From Microglena sp. YARC (Eukaryota; Chlorophyta; Chlorophyceae; Chlamydomonadales; Chlamydomonadaceae): a DNA stretch of 64,000 bases. Location of the stretch: contig CM039464.1 in NCBI GenBank assembly GCA_022414725.1, positions 34,229,763-34,293,762 of the forward strand. Reading direction: 5' to 3'. The translations under genes and the position numbers were made by a program. The notes beneath the pieces are model-generated. The model had not been told where the DNA came from. It did not search any database and saw only the letters and a list, made by a program, of their open reading frames with translations. Positions 40,501-48,713 of the stretch are shown here, piece after piece. Numbering within the stretch: the stretch's first letter is position 1; each line of letters begins with the position of its first letter.

Positions 40501-43027
40501 TAAAAAATCAGTGCCCCCCACTCCCCGCACTCTGCTGGTGAGTGCAGGTAATGCCCGACAAAATAAATAGTACGACTTATTAGCGATGCGTGACGGTTAC
40601 CCCCCAAAAACGTAATCAGATTTGCTCTTTCAGATTTGAAAACAAAATCACTCCCACCCCCACCCCGCACCGCACCATCTTCTCTCCCTCAGGCTGTTCT
40701 GCTGCAGTAATGCTGACAAAGGGTCGCAAATAGTAAGGACTTATTAGGAGGCGTGAGGTTCCCCCCTTAACCCCCCCCCCCCCCCCCACCCCACCCCGCA
40801 CCCCCACTCCATCCCCTCAGCTGGTGACTGCCGGTAATATTGGTGGAATAAATATTTCAATTTGTTTGAAGCTTTCAAATAGTCCTCCTCTTAACCTCTA
40901 GAAATCCTCTTGACTGGTAGTGAGCCCGTGTAGCCCCCCCCACCCACCCACACACACACAACTACACACACACACACACACACACACATGCACCATCACT
41001 GCCAATCAAAACCAATCAAAACCAATCAAAACCAATCATACCTAATCAAACCCAGCAGAGGAGAAGATTCTGAAGGCCGCTGCCCGCACCAGCCAGGCGC
41101 CCTCTGCTCCAGATGATGCCCTTTCAAACTTGACCACACTCAATCAAACTTTGATCACACACCCAATCTAACCATCACTCCCACGCAGAGAAGAAGATTT
41201 CCCAAGGCCGCTTGCCGCACCCAGCCAGGCTCCCTCTGCTCCAGATGATGCCCTTTTCAAAACTTGACCACAACTCAATCAAACTTGATCACACCAAATC
41301 ACACCCAATAAAATAAATAAAATCCAAACCAATCACACCCAATCAAACTTGATCACACCCAATCAAACCAACCACTCCCACGCAGAGAAGAAGATTCCCA
41401 AGGCAGCTGCCGCACCTAGCCAGGCTCCCTCTGCCCCAGATTCTGCTGCAAGCACCGAGCCCACTGAGGGCTCCTCAAATGCAACGGCAGTTGCCGTGGC
41501 CTCAGCCCTCCTCCTGGGGGGGGCCTCTTTCCTGGTGGCCACTGTCCCACCAGAAAGCTTCCCCCCCTCCATATCCCCATCAGTACGCGACATCCAGTCT
41601 AAGGTGACTCCTGCGGTACAGGATGTACAAGCCAGGCTGGCGACCGGCAGCCAGGGTGTGGGACCCGCGGTACAGGATGTACAGGCCAAGCTGGCGTCTG
41701 CCAGCAAAAATATGGGACCCGCGGTACAAGATGTACAGGCCAAGCTGGCATCGGCCAGCAAGGGGCTTGAGCAGGTCCCTGCCATGGTTAAGGGACTCAG
41801 TGCGTCTGCTCAGCAGTTCCTATCCAAGGCGGAGGTGCCCAAGGAGGTGGCAGAGGTGAGGAGGGGTATGTGGTGTGGTGGGGATACGCGGTGTGTGCGA
41901 AGAGAAAAGGGTGTGTGAAGTGTGTGCGTGTGTGGGGGGGTTGGGGGGGGGCTGCTATGGTGAAGTGATTCAGTGGCTTAAGCTTAGCAGTTCCAAGACA
42001 GAGGTGCCCAAGGAGGTGGCAGAGGTGAGGAGTGTGTTTGAAGTGTTGGTGTGTGTGGGGGGGGGGGGGGGGGGATACGCGAAGGGAGGGGCGTGAAGTG
42101 TGGGTGGGGGGGTGGGCTGCCCATGGTAAAGGGATTTAGAGCTTCTGCTCAGCAGTTCCTATCAAAGGCGGAGGTGGCAGAGGTGAAGAGTGTGTGTGTG
42201 TGGTGGTGGTGGGAGTGTGTGTGGTGTGTGTTATGGTGAAGGGATTCAGTGCCTCTTTTAAGGAGTTCCTGTCCAAGGTATAGGTGCCCAAGGAGGTGGC
42301 TGAGGTGAAGAGGGTGTGTGGAGTATTGGTGTGTGCGGTGTGTGCGATGGGGGGGTGGGATACGAAAAGGGAGGGGTGTGAAGTTTGGTGTGTGTGTGGG
42401 GGGTGGGGGGTGGGGGGGGGGTGCTGGGTAGGTGGGTGGGTGGTGGATGGGTGGAGGTGGGTGGGTGGGTGGTGGGTGGGGGCTGCCATGGTGAAGTGAT
42501 TCAGTGCTTCGGCTTAGCAGTTCCAAGACAGGGTGGGTGGGTGGGTGGGTGGGGGGGTGGGATACGAAAAGGGAGGGGTGTGAAGTTTGTGTGTGTGTGT
42601 GTGGGGTGGGGGGAGGGGCAAATGATGAAGGGATTCATTGCCTCTTCTAAGTAGATCCTGTCCAAAGTACAGGTGCCCGGGGGAGGTGGCTGATGTGAGA
42701 AGAGTGTGTGGAGTGTTGGTGTGTGTGGTGGATGGGTGTGTGTGTGTGTGGGGGGGGGGGGGAAGTGTGTGTGGGGTGTGTGTGTGAGTGTTAGGGGGGG
42801 GAGGGGGGGGGGGGGGTGGGGGGGGGGGGGGGCAAACAGCACCAACGCAGCACCAACCGCAGCACCAACGCAGCACATCACAAACACAAGACAAACACAA
42901 ACACAACACACAAACAACACAAACACAATTTTAAGACAAGACAAACACAACACAAACACAACACAAACACATCACCAACATAACACAGCACCAACATAGC
43001 ATAACACAGCACAAACATAGCTCAAAC

Positions 43028-43080
<53 letters not shown>

Positions 43081-44904
43081 CCCCTATCTCAGATTCCCTC
43101 CAAGATGAACGAATTGCCGGTGAATGTGTTCCCTATACCACTTCCTCCCCTCACCCCCCTCTCCTCTCGCAATCATGTTCCTCTCTCCCTATCTCAGACA
43201 CTCTCCAAGATGAACGAATTGCCGGCGAATGTGTTCCCTATACCACTTCCTCCCCTCACCCCCCTCTCCTCTCGCAATCATCTTTCTCTCTCCCTATCTC
43301 AGATTCCCTCCAAGGTGAAGGAGTTGCAGGGGAATGTGTTCCCTATACCACTTCCTCCCCTCACCCCCCTCTCCTCTCGCAATCATCTTTCTCTCTCCCT
43401 ATCTCAGACACTCTCCAAGATGAACGAATTGCCGGCGAATGTGTTCCCTATGCCACTTCCTCCCCTCACCCCCCTCTCCTCTCGCAATCATCTTTCTCTC
43501 TCCCTATCTCAGATTCCCTCCAAGGTGAAGGAGTTGCAGGGGAAGGTGCAAGAGGCCTCCTCTCAGGTGTGTGCCTGTCATTATGGGGTGGTTGTTGGTT
43601 TGGTTGTGGGTTGGTATCTCTCACCAACCCTAAGTGCGCCCACCTTGCATATTGTAGGAGGGGCACCACCATTCGAACTGAATCCTCAGTGTCGCTGGTT
43701 TGTGTCGGGAGAACCACCTCCTGGGGTGAAAGTCCTTTCACAACTAAAAAACAATTATGTGGTGGTTGGCACGGTGCAAGCAAACAGGCCGGCCCCTTCA
43801 GCCAGGTTACTAATGTACATGAATGAGGCAACATAAGCAATGTAATGGGAGTGGGAGTGGGGTGAGAGGGGGGAGCTAGACAGAGGGTGGAAGTGCATGG
43901 CCTTTGTCTTCTTGTAGTTGACGGACATTCCCCACGTTCCTGAGGTGGTCTCAAGACTCTTCAAGAGGGAGGTGAGGCCATCTTTGGAGTAGGACAAGAG
44001 GAAAAGGTCATAAGCATACAGGAGGAAGGTGATGCAATGGGTCGTAGCTTGGGGGTGGGATCTAGGGTTGGCTGAAGTGTTGAGCAGTCCATTCATGTCA
44101 GAGGCAATTGGGGATCCGAGCTGGATATCCTCTAGTGAGAAACTACTAACCAGGTGATCCATGAACATGTTGAAGAGGAGGGGGGAAAGGGCGCATCCTT
44201 GCCTCACTCCTGTTTTCACCTCAATTTTTCTGGATCTGTAACCCTGGACAAGGACCTGTCCTGAGCATCCATTTTACATCTCTTTAACTAAGCTAACTAG
44301 GTGGGGATCTACCCATCCGCAGCCATCAGGGTCCACATTGCCTCCCTATTGACGCTGTCGAAAGCCTTGCGGTTGTCCACAAAAGCTGCAAAGAGCGGGG
44401 CCCGCCCTGCCTTGGATAGTTCACAGATGCGCCTCATGGTGAAGAGATGGTCAGCACAGCCCCTACTTCCTCGAAACCCACATTGCGCCTCATGCAAAGT
44501 TGGCTCGATGGTGGGCTTGAGTCTGTCGATTAGCACATTCGTGTAGAACTTGCTACATACCGACAGCAAGCTGATACCTCTGTAGGTGTCTGGCAGTAGC
44601 TTGTCTTCCTTCCCCTTGTAGACATACGTCAGAGTGGCTTCCTTCCATGACTGGGGGCAAAGCTTTGATGCCCATGTCACTGATATGGAGGGAACGGCTA
44701 TGTTATATATTATTAGTGAATAAATAATATTACCGTATATAATATTATATAATATTAGTCGGACGAGCCGTCTCACCAGAAATTCGAATTTATTTGAAAA
44801 ACTAATATTATTGTGACACTTTACTAATATTAGTTAATATAAGTTTTACTAACACTAATATTAGTTGCCGTTCCCTACTGATATGACCCTGTGTACCTGT
44901 GATA

Positions 44905-44936
<32 letters not shown>

Positions 44937-47181
44937 TATCAACCCTCCCTATCTCACTCCTCTCAGGTTGGGCAGATGCTGTCTGTCTACAAGATCCCGG
45001 CCAAGGAGGAGATGAGGGCTAGCATGGCTCAGGCAACCCAGGCTGCTACAACTCAGGTGAACGTTGGTGTGGATTGTTACTTAGACTGTGAATTTTGTTT
45101 GTGATTGCAATTGGTGTGGATTTGCATTGTTGTTGGTATGAACTTGAATTTTTACTGCTGATGACCCCTATCCCCGCCCTAACCTTCATCCAGCAGGCAC
45201 ACAGCAGTGCAGCAAAACGATCACCAGCACACCTCCCCACCCCTCATCCAACAGGCACACAGCAGTGCAGCAAAACGATCACCAGCACACCTCCCCACTC
45301 CTCATCCAACAGGCACACAGCAGTGCAGCAAAACAATCACCAGCACACCTCCCCACCCCTCATCCAACAGGCACACAGCAGTGCAGCAAAACAATCACCA
45401 GCACATCTCCCCACCCCTCATCCAACAGACACACAGCAGTGCAGCAAAACAATCACCAGCACACCTCCCCACCCCTCATCCAACAGACACACAGCAGTGC
45501 AGCAAAACAATCACCAGCCCACCTCAACTATTTGACCCCACCCGATTCAAACCATCTGACAAGAGCTTTCCACCCCACCCCACCTCCCCACCCCTCATCC
45601 AACCCACACACAACAGTGCAACCATCTGACAAGAGCTTTCCACCCCACCTCCCCACCCCTCATCCAACCCACACACAACAGAGCAACCATCTGACAAGAG
45701 CTTCCCACCCCACCCCACCTCCCCACCCCTCATCCAACCCACACACACCAGTGCAACCATCTGACAAGAGCTTCCCACCCCACCCCACCTCCCCACCCCT
45801 CATCCAACCCACACACACCAGTGCAACCATCTGACAAGAGCTTTCCACCCCACCCCACCTCCCCACCCCTCATCCAAACCCACACACAACAGTGCAAACC
45901 ATTCTGACAAGAGCTTCCCACCCCACCCACCTCCCCACCCCTCATCCAACCCACACACACCAGTGCAACCATCTGACAAGAGCTTTCCACCCCACCCACC
46001 TCCCCACCCCTCATCCAACCCACACACAACAGTGCAACCATCTGACAAGAGCTTCCCACCCCACCCCACCTCCCCACCCCTCATCCAACCCACACACAAC
46101 AGAGCAACCATCTGACAAGAGCTTTCCACCCCACCCCACCTCCCCACCCCTCATCCAACCCACACACAACAGTGCAACCATCTGACAAGAGCTTCCCACC
46201 CCACCCCACCTCCCCCACCCCTCATCCAACCCACACACAACAGTGCAACCATCCGACCCCACCCCACCTCAACTAATCTAACAATAGCTCTCCCGGCACC
46301 TCTGCAGATGGCAACCAGCACTGGTCAGATGTTGGAGCAAGCAGGCTCTGTGGTCCAGAGCGCCGTCGAGCAGGCAATGGATCAGATCCCAGATGAGGTG
46401 CTGAACAACCTCGCCACCCTCCCTCCTCCTTCACCCCCTGCCCCAGCTCCACCCGTGCTGGACAAGCTCCCCACCCTCCCTCCCGCTCCATCCCCTGCTC
46501 CAGCACCACCAGCGCTTGACAAGCTCCCCACCCTCCCTCCCCTTCACCCCCTGCACTGGACAAGCTCCCCACCCTCCCTCCCCTTCACCCCTGCACTGGA
46601 CAAGCTCCCCCCACCATCCCTCCCCCTTCACCCCCTGCACTGGACAAGCTCCCCACCCTTCCTCCCCCTTCACCCCCTGCACTGGACAAGCTCCCCACCC
46701 TCCCTCCCCCTTCACCCCTGCACTGACAAGCTCCCCACCCTCCCTCCCCTTCACCCCCTGCACTGGACAAGCTCCCCACCCTCCCTCCCCCTTCACCCCC
46801 TGCACTGGACAAGCTCCCCACCCCCCTCCCCCTGCACCACCAGCGCCGAACAAGCTCCCCACCCTCCCTCCCCCTTCACCCCCTGCCCCAGCACCACCCG
46901 TGCTGGACGAGCTGGCCACACTCCCTCCCGCTCCACCCTCTGCCCCAGCATCACCTGCACCTCCTGTACCTCATGTACCTCCCCCCGCTGCTGAAGTGAC
47001 CGAGATCGAGGCTGTGGTGGTTCCGGAGCCAGTGAAGGAGGCTGCCCCAGCTGAGATGGCTGAAACCAAGGCTGGGGCCGAAACAGAGGGTGTGGTCGAA
47101 ACTAAGGCTGTGGCGGAAACTAAGGCTGTAGCCGAAACCGAGGTTGTGGCTGAGCCTGTTGCTATGACGGGTAGCTATTGA
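27432..47181 (+). CDS. Tandem-CBM20 membrane protein gene, at least nine exons, 5' end missing
   Basis: Exons at 27432-27711, 29369-29547, 32603-32731, 35166-35301, 37461-37679, 41386-41855, 43513-43566, 44967-45056 and 46308-47181 join in frame at GT/AG borders, apart from one base in exon 5 and Pro-tract indels in exon 9. The protein has two CBM20 starch-binding domains (exons 1-2 and 3-5), an acidic linker, one membrane helix, an 18-residue amphipathic repeat and a Pro-rich then acidic C-terminus. Both CBM20 domains keep the usual aromatic sites (HW or QW, GNxW, WExG). CBM20 binds starch; the helix suggests anchoring in a membrane, and a plastid starch-membrane tether is my inference. The start codon and any transit peptide lie upstream of 27432 and were not found. 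Introns are arrays of decayed exon copies. No known protein is named with confidence. Confidence 0.85.
27734..27907 (+). mobile_element. MITE-like element with GGCGGAG/CTCCGCC ends, copy 3, in intron 1
   Basis: Begins TTTTTGGCGGAG 22 bp after the exon 1 donor and ends CTCCGCCATTTTT, so its ends are mirror images over 12-13 bp. The interior matches the 25705 copy almost throughout. Confidence 0.7.
28003..28070 (+). repeat. Decayed duplicate of the end of exon 1
   Basis: AAAGCAGTGGTATTCAATGA, TGCCACCAAA, AAGGACATCAGTG and TCAACTTG repeat the last 50 bases of exon 1 plus the start of its intron, 340 bp downstream. The donor is altered to ATCAGTGGGT. Confidence 0.75.
28203..28270 (+). pseudogene. 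Exon 2 duplicate, copy 1
   Basis: A 68-bp copy of the start of exon 2 (ATGGGAGTATGGTCCCAACC onward), with AG before it and GTGAGT after it. Both splice sites look usable, but 68 is not a multiple of three, so including it before exon 2 would break the frame. It could only be an alternative or a relic. Confidence 0.75.
28659..28726 (+). pseudogene. Exon 2 duplicate, copy 2
   Basis: 68-bp copy with an intact AG acceptor and GTGAGT donor; substitutions change CAGCACCCTG to CAGTAACCTG. Same frame problem as copy 1. Confidence 0.75.
29094..29161 (+). pseudogene. Exon 2 duplicate, copy 3, acceptor lost
   Basis: 68-bp copy in which the preceding CACCAG has become CAATAC, so no AG acceptor remains. 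It also reads GGCGACAACC where the functional exon has GGTCCCAACC. The donor GTGAGT is kept. Confidence 0.75.
29369..29547 (+). CDS. CBM20 gene exon 2: end of first CBM20 domain and linker
   Basis: Fourth and only full-length copy. With the CA of exon 1 it reads [14 protein letters not shown], the typical end of a CBM20 domain (Trp of the second binding site, then GPNR). It continues through [20 protein letters not shown] to [12 protein letters not shown] and ends at GTCAG|GTGAGG, leaving one G. Unlike copies 1-3 it reads straight through the internal GTGAGT. Confidence 0.85.
29548..31060. repeat. Intron 2, part 1: (GT)n arrays with repeated exon 2 ends
   Basis: TG-rich sequence in which the exon 2 end recurs near 30205, 30445, 30590 and 30985 as TTAGCAGAGGTTGCAGCTGA followed by CCCGG and GTGAGG. 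Each copy has both an AG before it and a donor after it. The copy near 30985 (GTGTTTGAGGAGGTTGCAGC) is the least decayed. Confidence 0.8.
31100..32602. repeat. Intron 2, part 2: about seven decayed copies of exon 3 start
   Basis: CCTTCAGCACCTTTGACTGA, then CCCATCCACGTCCTTTAATC, CTGAGGCTA and ACCATGACAGCTAACTTCTC recur near 31106, 31280, 31457, 31655, 31870, 32036 and 32405, separated by CCCCACCC repeats. Several keep the TTCAG acceptor and the correct phase, so their first codons ([11 protein letters not shown]) would splice in frame, but they run into repeat with no donor. Confidence 0.8.
32603..32731 (+). CDS. CBM20 gene exon 3: start of second CBM20 domain
   Basis: Acceptor CCCCTTCAG|AA; donor AATGG|GTGAGT. 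With the G of exon 2 it reads [15 protein letters not shown], then [20 protein letters not shown] and LVGGCDAMG, the first strands of a CBM20 domain (compare [16 protein letters not shown] in exon 1). This is the only copy that has both exon ends. Confidence 0.8.
32732..33785. repeat. Intron 3: three copies of the exon 3 end with (GAA)n spacers
   Basis: The last 60-80 bases of exon 3 with donor GTGAGT recur at about 33165-33245, 33435-33511 and 33703-33778, spaced by GAAGAA microsatellites (32786-33078, 33302-33357, 33568-33622) and a conserved GCACACGACACA/ATATGCGCATGGC stretch. Glu-rich or Phe-rich reading frames are artefacts of (GAA)n. Confidence 0.85.
33786..35165. repeat. Intron 3, part 2: four decayed copies of exon 4 start with (CA)n spacers
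   Basis: TCAGGTCAATGGAATGCGGC, then TGAGCTGACATGCACTGATG recur at about 34194, 34381, 34557 and 34919, each preceded by CTGCCCTGT and a TTTCAG-type acceptor and followed by CTTGGCTCTC and a CA/C-rich repeat. None reaches an exon end. Confidence 0.85.
35166..35301 (+). CDS. CBM20 gene exon 4: core of second CBM20 domain
   Basis: Acceptor GATATCAG|GT; donor CGGCT|GTAAGT. It reads [18 protein letters not shown], then [16 protein letters not shown] and NTSNQGRL. The QW, GNTW and EFK positions match the binding-site residues in exon 1. It ends on CT, completed by G of exon 5. Confidence 0.85.
35302..37460. repeat. Intron 4: (ATGCTAATGCTG)n array
   Basis: About 2.1 kb of 6-bp-based units (GATGCTAAGCTATGCTGGTG, CCCAATGCTATGCCGATGCT) with higher-order repeats. 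The first 500 bp have a unit of about 105 bp starting AAGTTTGTATTGATATTATT, which includes the bases just after the exon 4 donor. Confidence 0.9.
37461..37679 (+). CDS. CBM20 gene exon 5: end of second CBM20 domain and acidic linker, one-base frame anomaly
   Basis: The acceptor is GATGCAG|GTGGGAG. With the CT of exon 4 it starts L-WENGV, matching the WEHGPNR end of the first domain, but a base in the AAA at 37480-37482 must be surplus for the frame to continue into [20 protein letters not shown]. The linker that follows is rich in Val, Glu, Ala and Pro ([14 protein letters not shown]). The donor is CACG|GTGCGT. The anomaly sits in a homopolymer and is probably a sequencing error. Confidence 0.7.
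37680..38230. repeat. Intron 5, part 1: about six copies of exon 5 end
   Basis: CTGAACCCACTCCTGAGGAG, then TTATTGCTGTGGCAGAGC and GCGTAGG with TTTGTCTGTTTATGTAGCTG recur about every 90 bp, with decay increasing to the right. Confidence 0.8.
38231..40930. repeat. Intron 5, part 2: CCCTCC array and LINE-tail tandem repeat
   Basis: 38.23-39.2 kb is C/T-rich (CCCTCCCCTCCC). From 39.2 to 40.85 kb a unit containing CAGCTGCCAGCTGCAGGCAA, AATAGTACGACTTATTA and GGCGTGAGGTTCCCC recurs about eight times; the second half matches the LINE 3' end at 26384. Near 39260-39350 a short open stretch ([19 protein letters not shown]) could be a skipped or alternative exon, but no matching donor is found. A fragment at 40246-40430 matches, in reverse, the right part of the outer hAT-like element. 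Confidence 0.65.
41050..41385. repeat. Intron 5, part 3: two copies of exon 6 start
   Basis: GCAGAGGAGAAGATTCTGAA and GCAGAGAAGAAGATTTCCCA, each followed by GGCCGC, AGCCAGGC and CCCTCTGCTCCAGA, precede the functional copy by about 330 and 195 bp, separated by CCAATCAAA repeats. Confidence 0.8.
41386..41855 (+). CDS. CBM20 gene exon 6: membrane helix and amphipathic 18-residue repeats
   Basis: Acceptor CACGCAG|AGAAG; donor GCAGAG|GTGAGG. After an Ala/Pro/Ser linker ([20 protein letters not shown]) comes one hydrophobic segment, [18 protein letters not shown], long enough to cross a membrane once. Three tandem units based on [16 protein letters not shown] follow, each exactly 18 residues (54 bp), then [19 protein letters not shown]. 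Eighteen residues is five helical turns, so hydrophobic Val/Leu positions fall on one face. Such repeats suit a membrane-surface or self-assembling helix. Confidence 0.85.
41856..42840. repeat. Intron 6, part 1: five decayed copies of exon 6 end
   Basis: ATGGTGAAGGGATTCAGTGC, then CAGCAGTTCC and GAGGTGCCCAAGGAGGTGGC with AGAGGTGAGG or a variant recur near 41963, 42122, 42234, 42489 and 42627, with G/T-rich spacers. Several keep a usable donor. Confidence 0.85.
42841..43512. repeat. Intron 6, part 2: (CAACACAAA)n, (CT)n and four copies of exon 7
   Basis: After ACAAACACAAC repeats and a CT microsatellite (43031-43078), exon 7-like units of about 105 bp start near 43092, 43198, 43302 and 43408. 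They alternate between ATTCCCTCCAAG and ACACTCTCCAAG starts, each with a CTATCTCAG acceptor, and end in GTGTTCC where the functional copy has GTGCAAG. Confidence 0.85.
43513..43566 (+). CDS. CBM20 gene exon 7, 54 bp
   Basis: Acceptor CTATCTCAG|ATT; donor CTCTCAG|GTGTGT. It encodes 18 residues starting [17 protein letters not shown], in frame with both neighbours. Its length equals one unit of the exon 6 repeat, consistent with one more helical repeat. It is the last of five tandem copies and the only one with the KVQEASSQ ending and a donor. Confidence 0.75.
43860..44680 (-). pseudogene. Reverse transcriptase relic of a LINE, in intron 7
   Basis: The minus strand encodes non-LTR reverse transcriptase blocks in order: [69 protein letters not shown], then [16 protein letters not shown] and [12 protein letters not shown]. 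The catalytic YADD-type box reads YAYD, so one catalytic Asp is lost, and an in-frame stop separates the blocks near 44250-44300. It is 5'-truncated where the hAT-like element lies and is antisense to the host gene. It belongs to a different LINE lineage from the 50-61 kb element. Confidence 0.85.
44688..44877. mobile_element. 190-bp hAT-type MITE with 8-bp target duplication
   Basis: Ends are GAGGGAACGGC and, read inward from the right, TAGGGAACGGC. Perfect flanking duplications CTGATATG lie at 44680-44687 and 44878-44885. The interior matches the uninterrupted parts of the element at 23863-25953. Confidence 0.85.
44967..45056 (+). CDS. CBM20 gene exon 8, 90 bp
   Basis: Acceptor CCTCTCAG|GTT; donor ACTCAG|GTGAAC. 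It encodes 30 residues ([17 protein letters not shown] then [13 protein letters not shown]), helix-prone and in frame with exons 7 and 9. Confidence 0.75.
45190..46290. repeat. Intron 8: tandem repeats of 58 and about 70 bp
   Basis: About six units of CAGGCACACAGCAGTGCAGC plus AATCACCAGCACACCTCCCC, then about ten units of CAGTGCAACCATCTGACAAG plus TTTCCACCCCACC and CCCCTCATCCAACCC. The two unit types share CAGTGCA and CCCCACCCCTCATCCAAC, so one derives from the other. Confidence 0.85.
46308..47181 (+). CDS. CBM20 gene last exon: helix, Pro-rich repeats, acidic tail
   Basis: The acceptor CCTCTGCAG|ATG continues the frame of exon 8. It encodes a helical start ([39 protein letters not shown]), then 42-bp repeats encoding [19 protein letters not shown] units, then [20 protein letters not shown] and [15 protein letters not shown] to a stop at 47179-47181. 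Between 46540 and 46830 the frame shifts several times through one-base differences in C-runs of the repeat. The helical start is in one frame and the acidic end in another, so a net correction is needed. Homopolymer error is the likely cause. Confidence 0.7.
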
Positions 47182-48099
47182 TTGTAGCTAAAGATTCTGT
47201 GGTGGCGGTCGGATGAGATAGCTATGCTTGTAGCTGAAGATTCCACTGCTGCAGTTGTGTAAGGGGTAGCTATGATTGTAGCTGAAGATCTGAGGTGGTG
47301 GTCGGGTGAGGTAGCTATGATTGTAGCTGAATATTCCACTGCTACAGCTGCAACAGTGAAAGGGGTAGCTATAATTGTAGCTTAAGATTCTGAGGTGGCG
47401 GTCGGAAGAGGTAGCTATGGTTGTAGCTGAAGATTCCACTGCTGCAGCGGTGGAAGACGTAGCTATGCTTGTAGCTGAAGATTCTGAGGAGGCCATCGGA
47501 TAAGGTAGCTCATGTAATAGCTGGAGATTTTACCACAGCAGCTGCAAGAGTGGAAGGGCCTCAATTTCTGCAACCATGATAATGTTGGTTACATTATCCT
47601 GCTGACCTAGTGGTCTCCAAATGTGCCGGCTGTTTGACGGTGTCAAGGGAAACTTTGGGTTGAGCATTGATGGTGATGATGACGATGATGATGATGATGA
47701 TGATGATGTAGACATTATCCTGCTGCCCTAGTGGTCTCCAAAAGTGCCGGCGGCTTGACGGTGTCAAGGGAAACTTTGGGTTGAGCATTGATGGTGATGA
47801 TGATGATGATGATGATGATGATGTGGACAATATCCTGCTGCCCTAGTGGTCTCCAAATGTGCCGGCGGCTTGACGGTGTCAAGGAAAACTTTGGGTTGAG
47901 CATTGATGATGATGATGATGATGTTGACATTATTCCGGTACCATAGTGGCCTCCAAATATGCCTGCAGTTTGACTATGTCAAGGGGGGCTTTTGGTTGAG
48001 CATTGGTGATGATGATGGTAACATTGTCTTTCTGCCCTAGTGGTCTCCAATTTGTCTGGCTGTTTGACGGTGTCAATGGGGGCTTTCGGTTGAGAATTT

Positions 48100-48130
<31 letters not shown>
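47182..48130. repeat. 3' flank: tandem copies of exon end, then (GAT)n-linked 115-bp repeat
   Basis: TAGCTATGATTGTAGCTGAA with GATTCCACTGCTGCAG recurs to about 47520. From 47585 to 48120 a unit with CTAGTGGTCTCCAAATGTGC, TTGACGGTGTCAAGG and a (GATGAT) tail recurs five times. The first array resembles the last bases of the coding exon and its stop region, so exon-edge duplication also affects the 3' end. Confidence 0.75.
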
Positions 48131-48135
<5 letters not shown>

Positions 48136-48680
48136 GCTACATCATGTTGACCAACTGGACTCCAAATGTGTCTGCACAGAGTCAATGGGAACTTCTGAAC
48201 ATCATAAGTGTACCCCATCTGCCTAGTGGAATGATTGGAAGCTTCAGTGTATCTGTACGGAGCTGTTCCTGTTGTATATGTGAAGATGTACAATCTGTGA
48301 AGATGTACAATCTGTTTTAGTGGTCGATGATAGTCCTGTAGTTGCAGCTCTGCACCAAATTAGTTTCTGTTTTAGAAAGGGGGTTATCTGGTAGCAATCA
48401 GGGATTTGGTTTCTTTCCAGGGTAGGTACTAGGTGGTGGTTTGTGTAGTTGTATTGTAGTGGGGTTTTTGTTTGGTGCAATGTATAGAACAAGTGTTCAG
48501 TTCTGTATTGTATTCAATTATGTTATTGTATTATTATTTGTACGAGTCTTTTGGGGGTTGCCGCCAGAGCCAACAAAGTTGCCCACACTCACACACACAC
48601 CATCCCAACTTCCTATCACCCAGGTGTCTACCACCGGTATGGTTTACATACCCGGCCTACTGACAAGCCCCCCCACCCAC

Positions 48681-48713
<33 letters not shown>

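Noticed and set aside
43105..43836. A 243-codon frame across the exon 7 copies
   Set aside because: The unit of about 105 bp keeps the frame open; each copy has its own acceptor and only the last has a donor.
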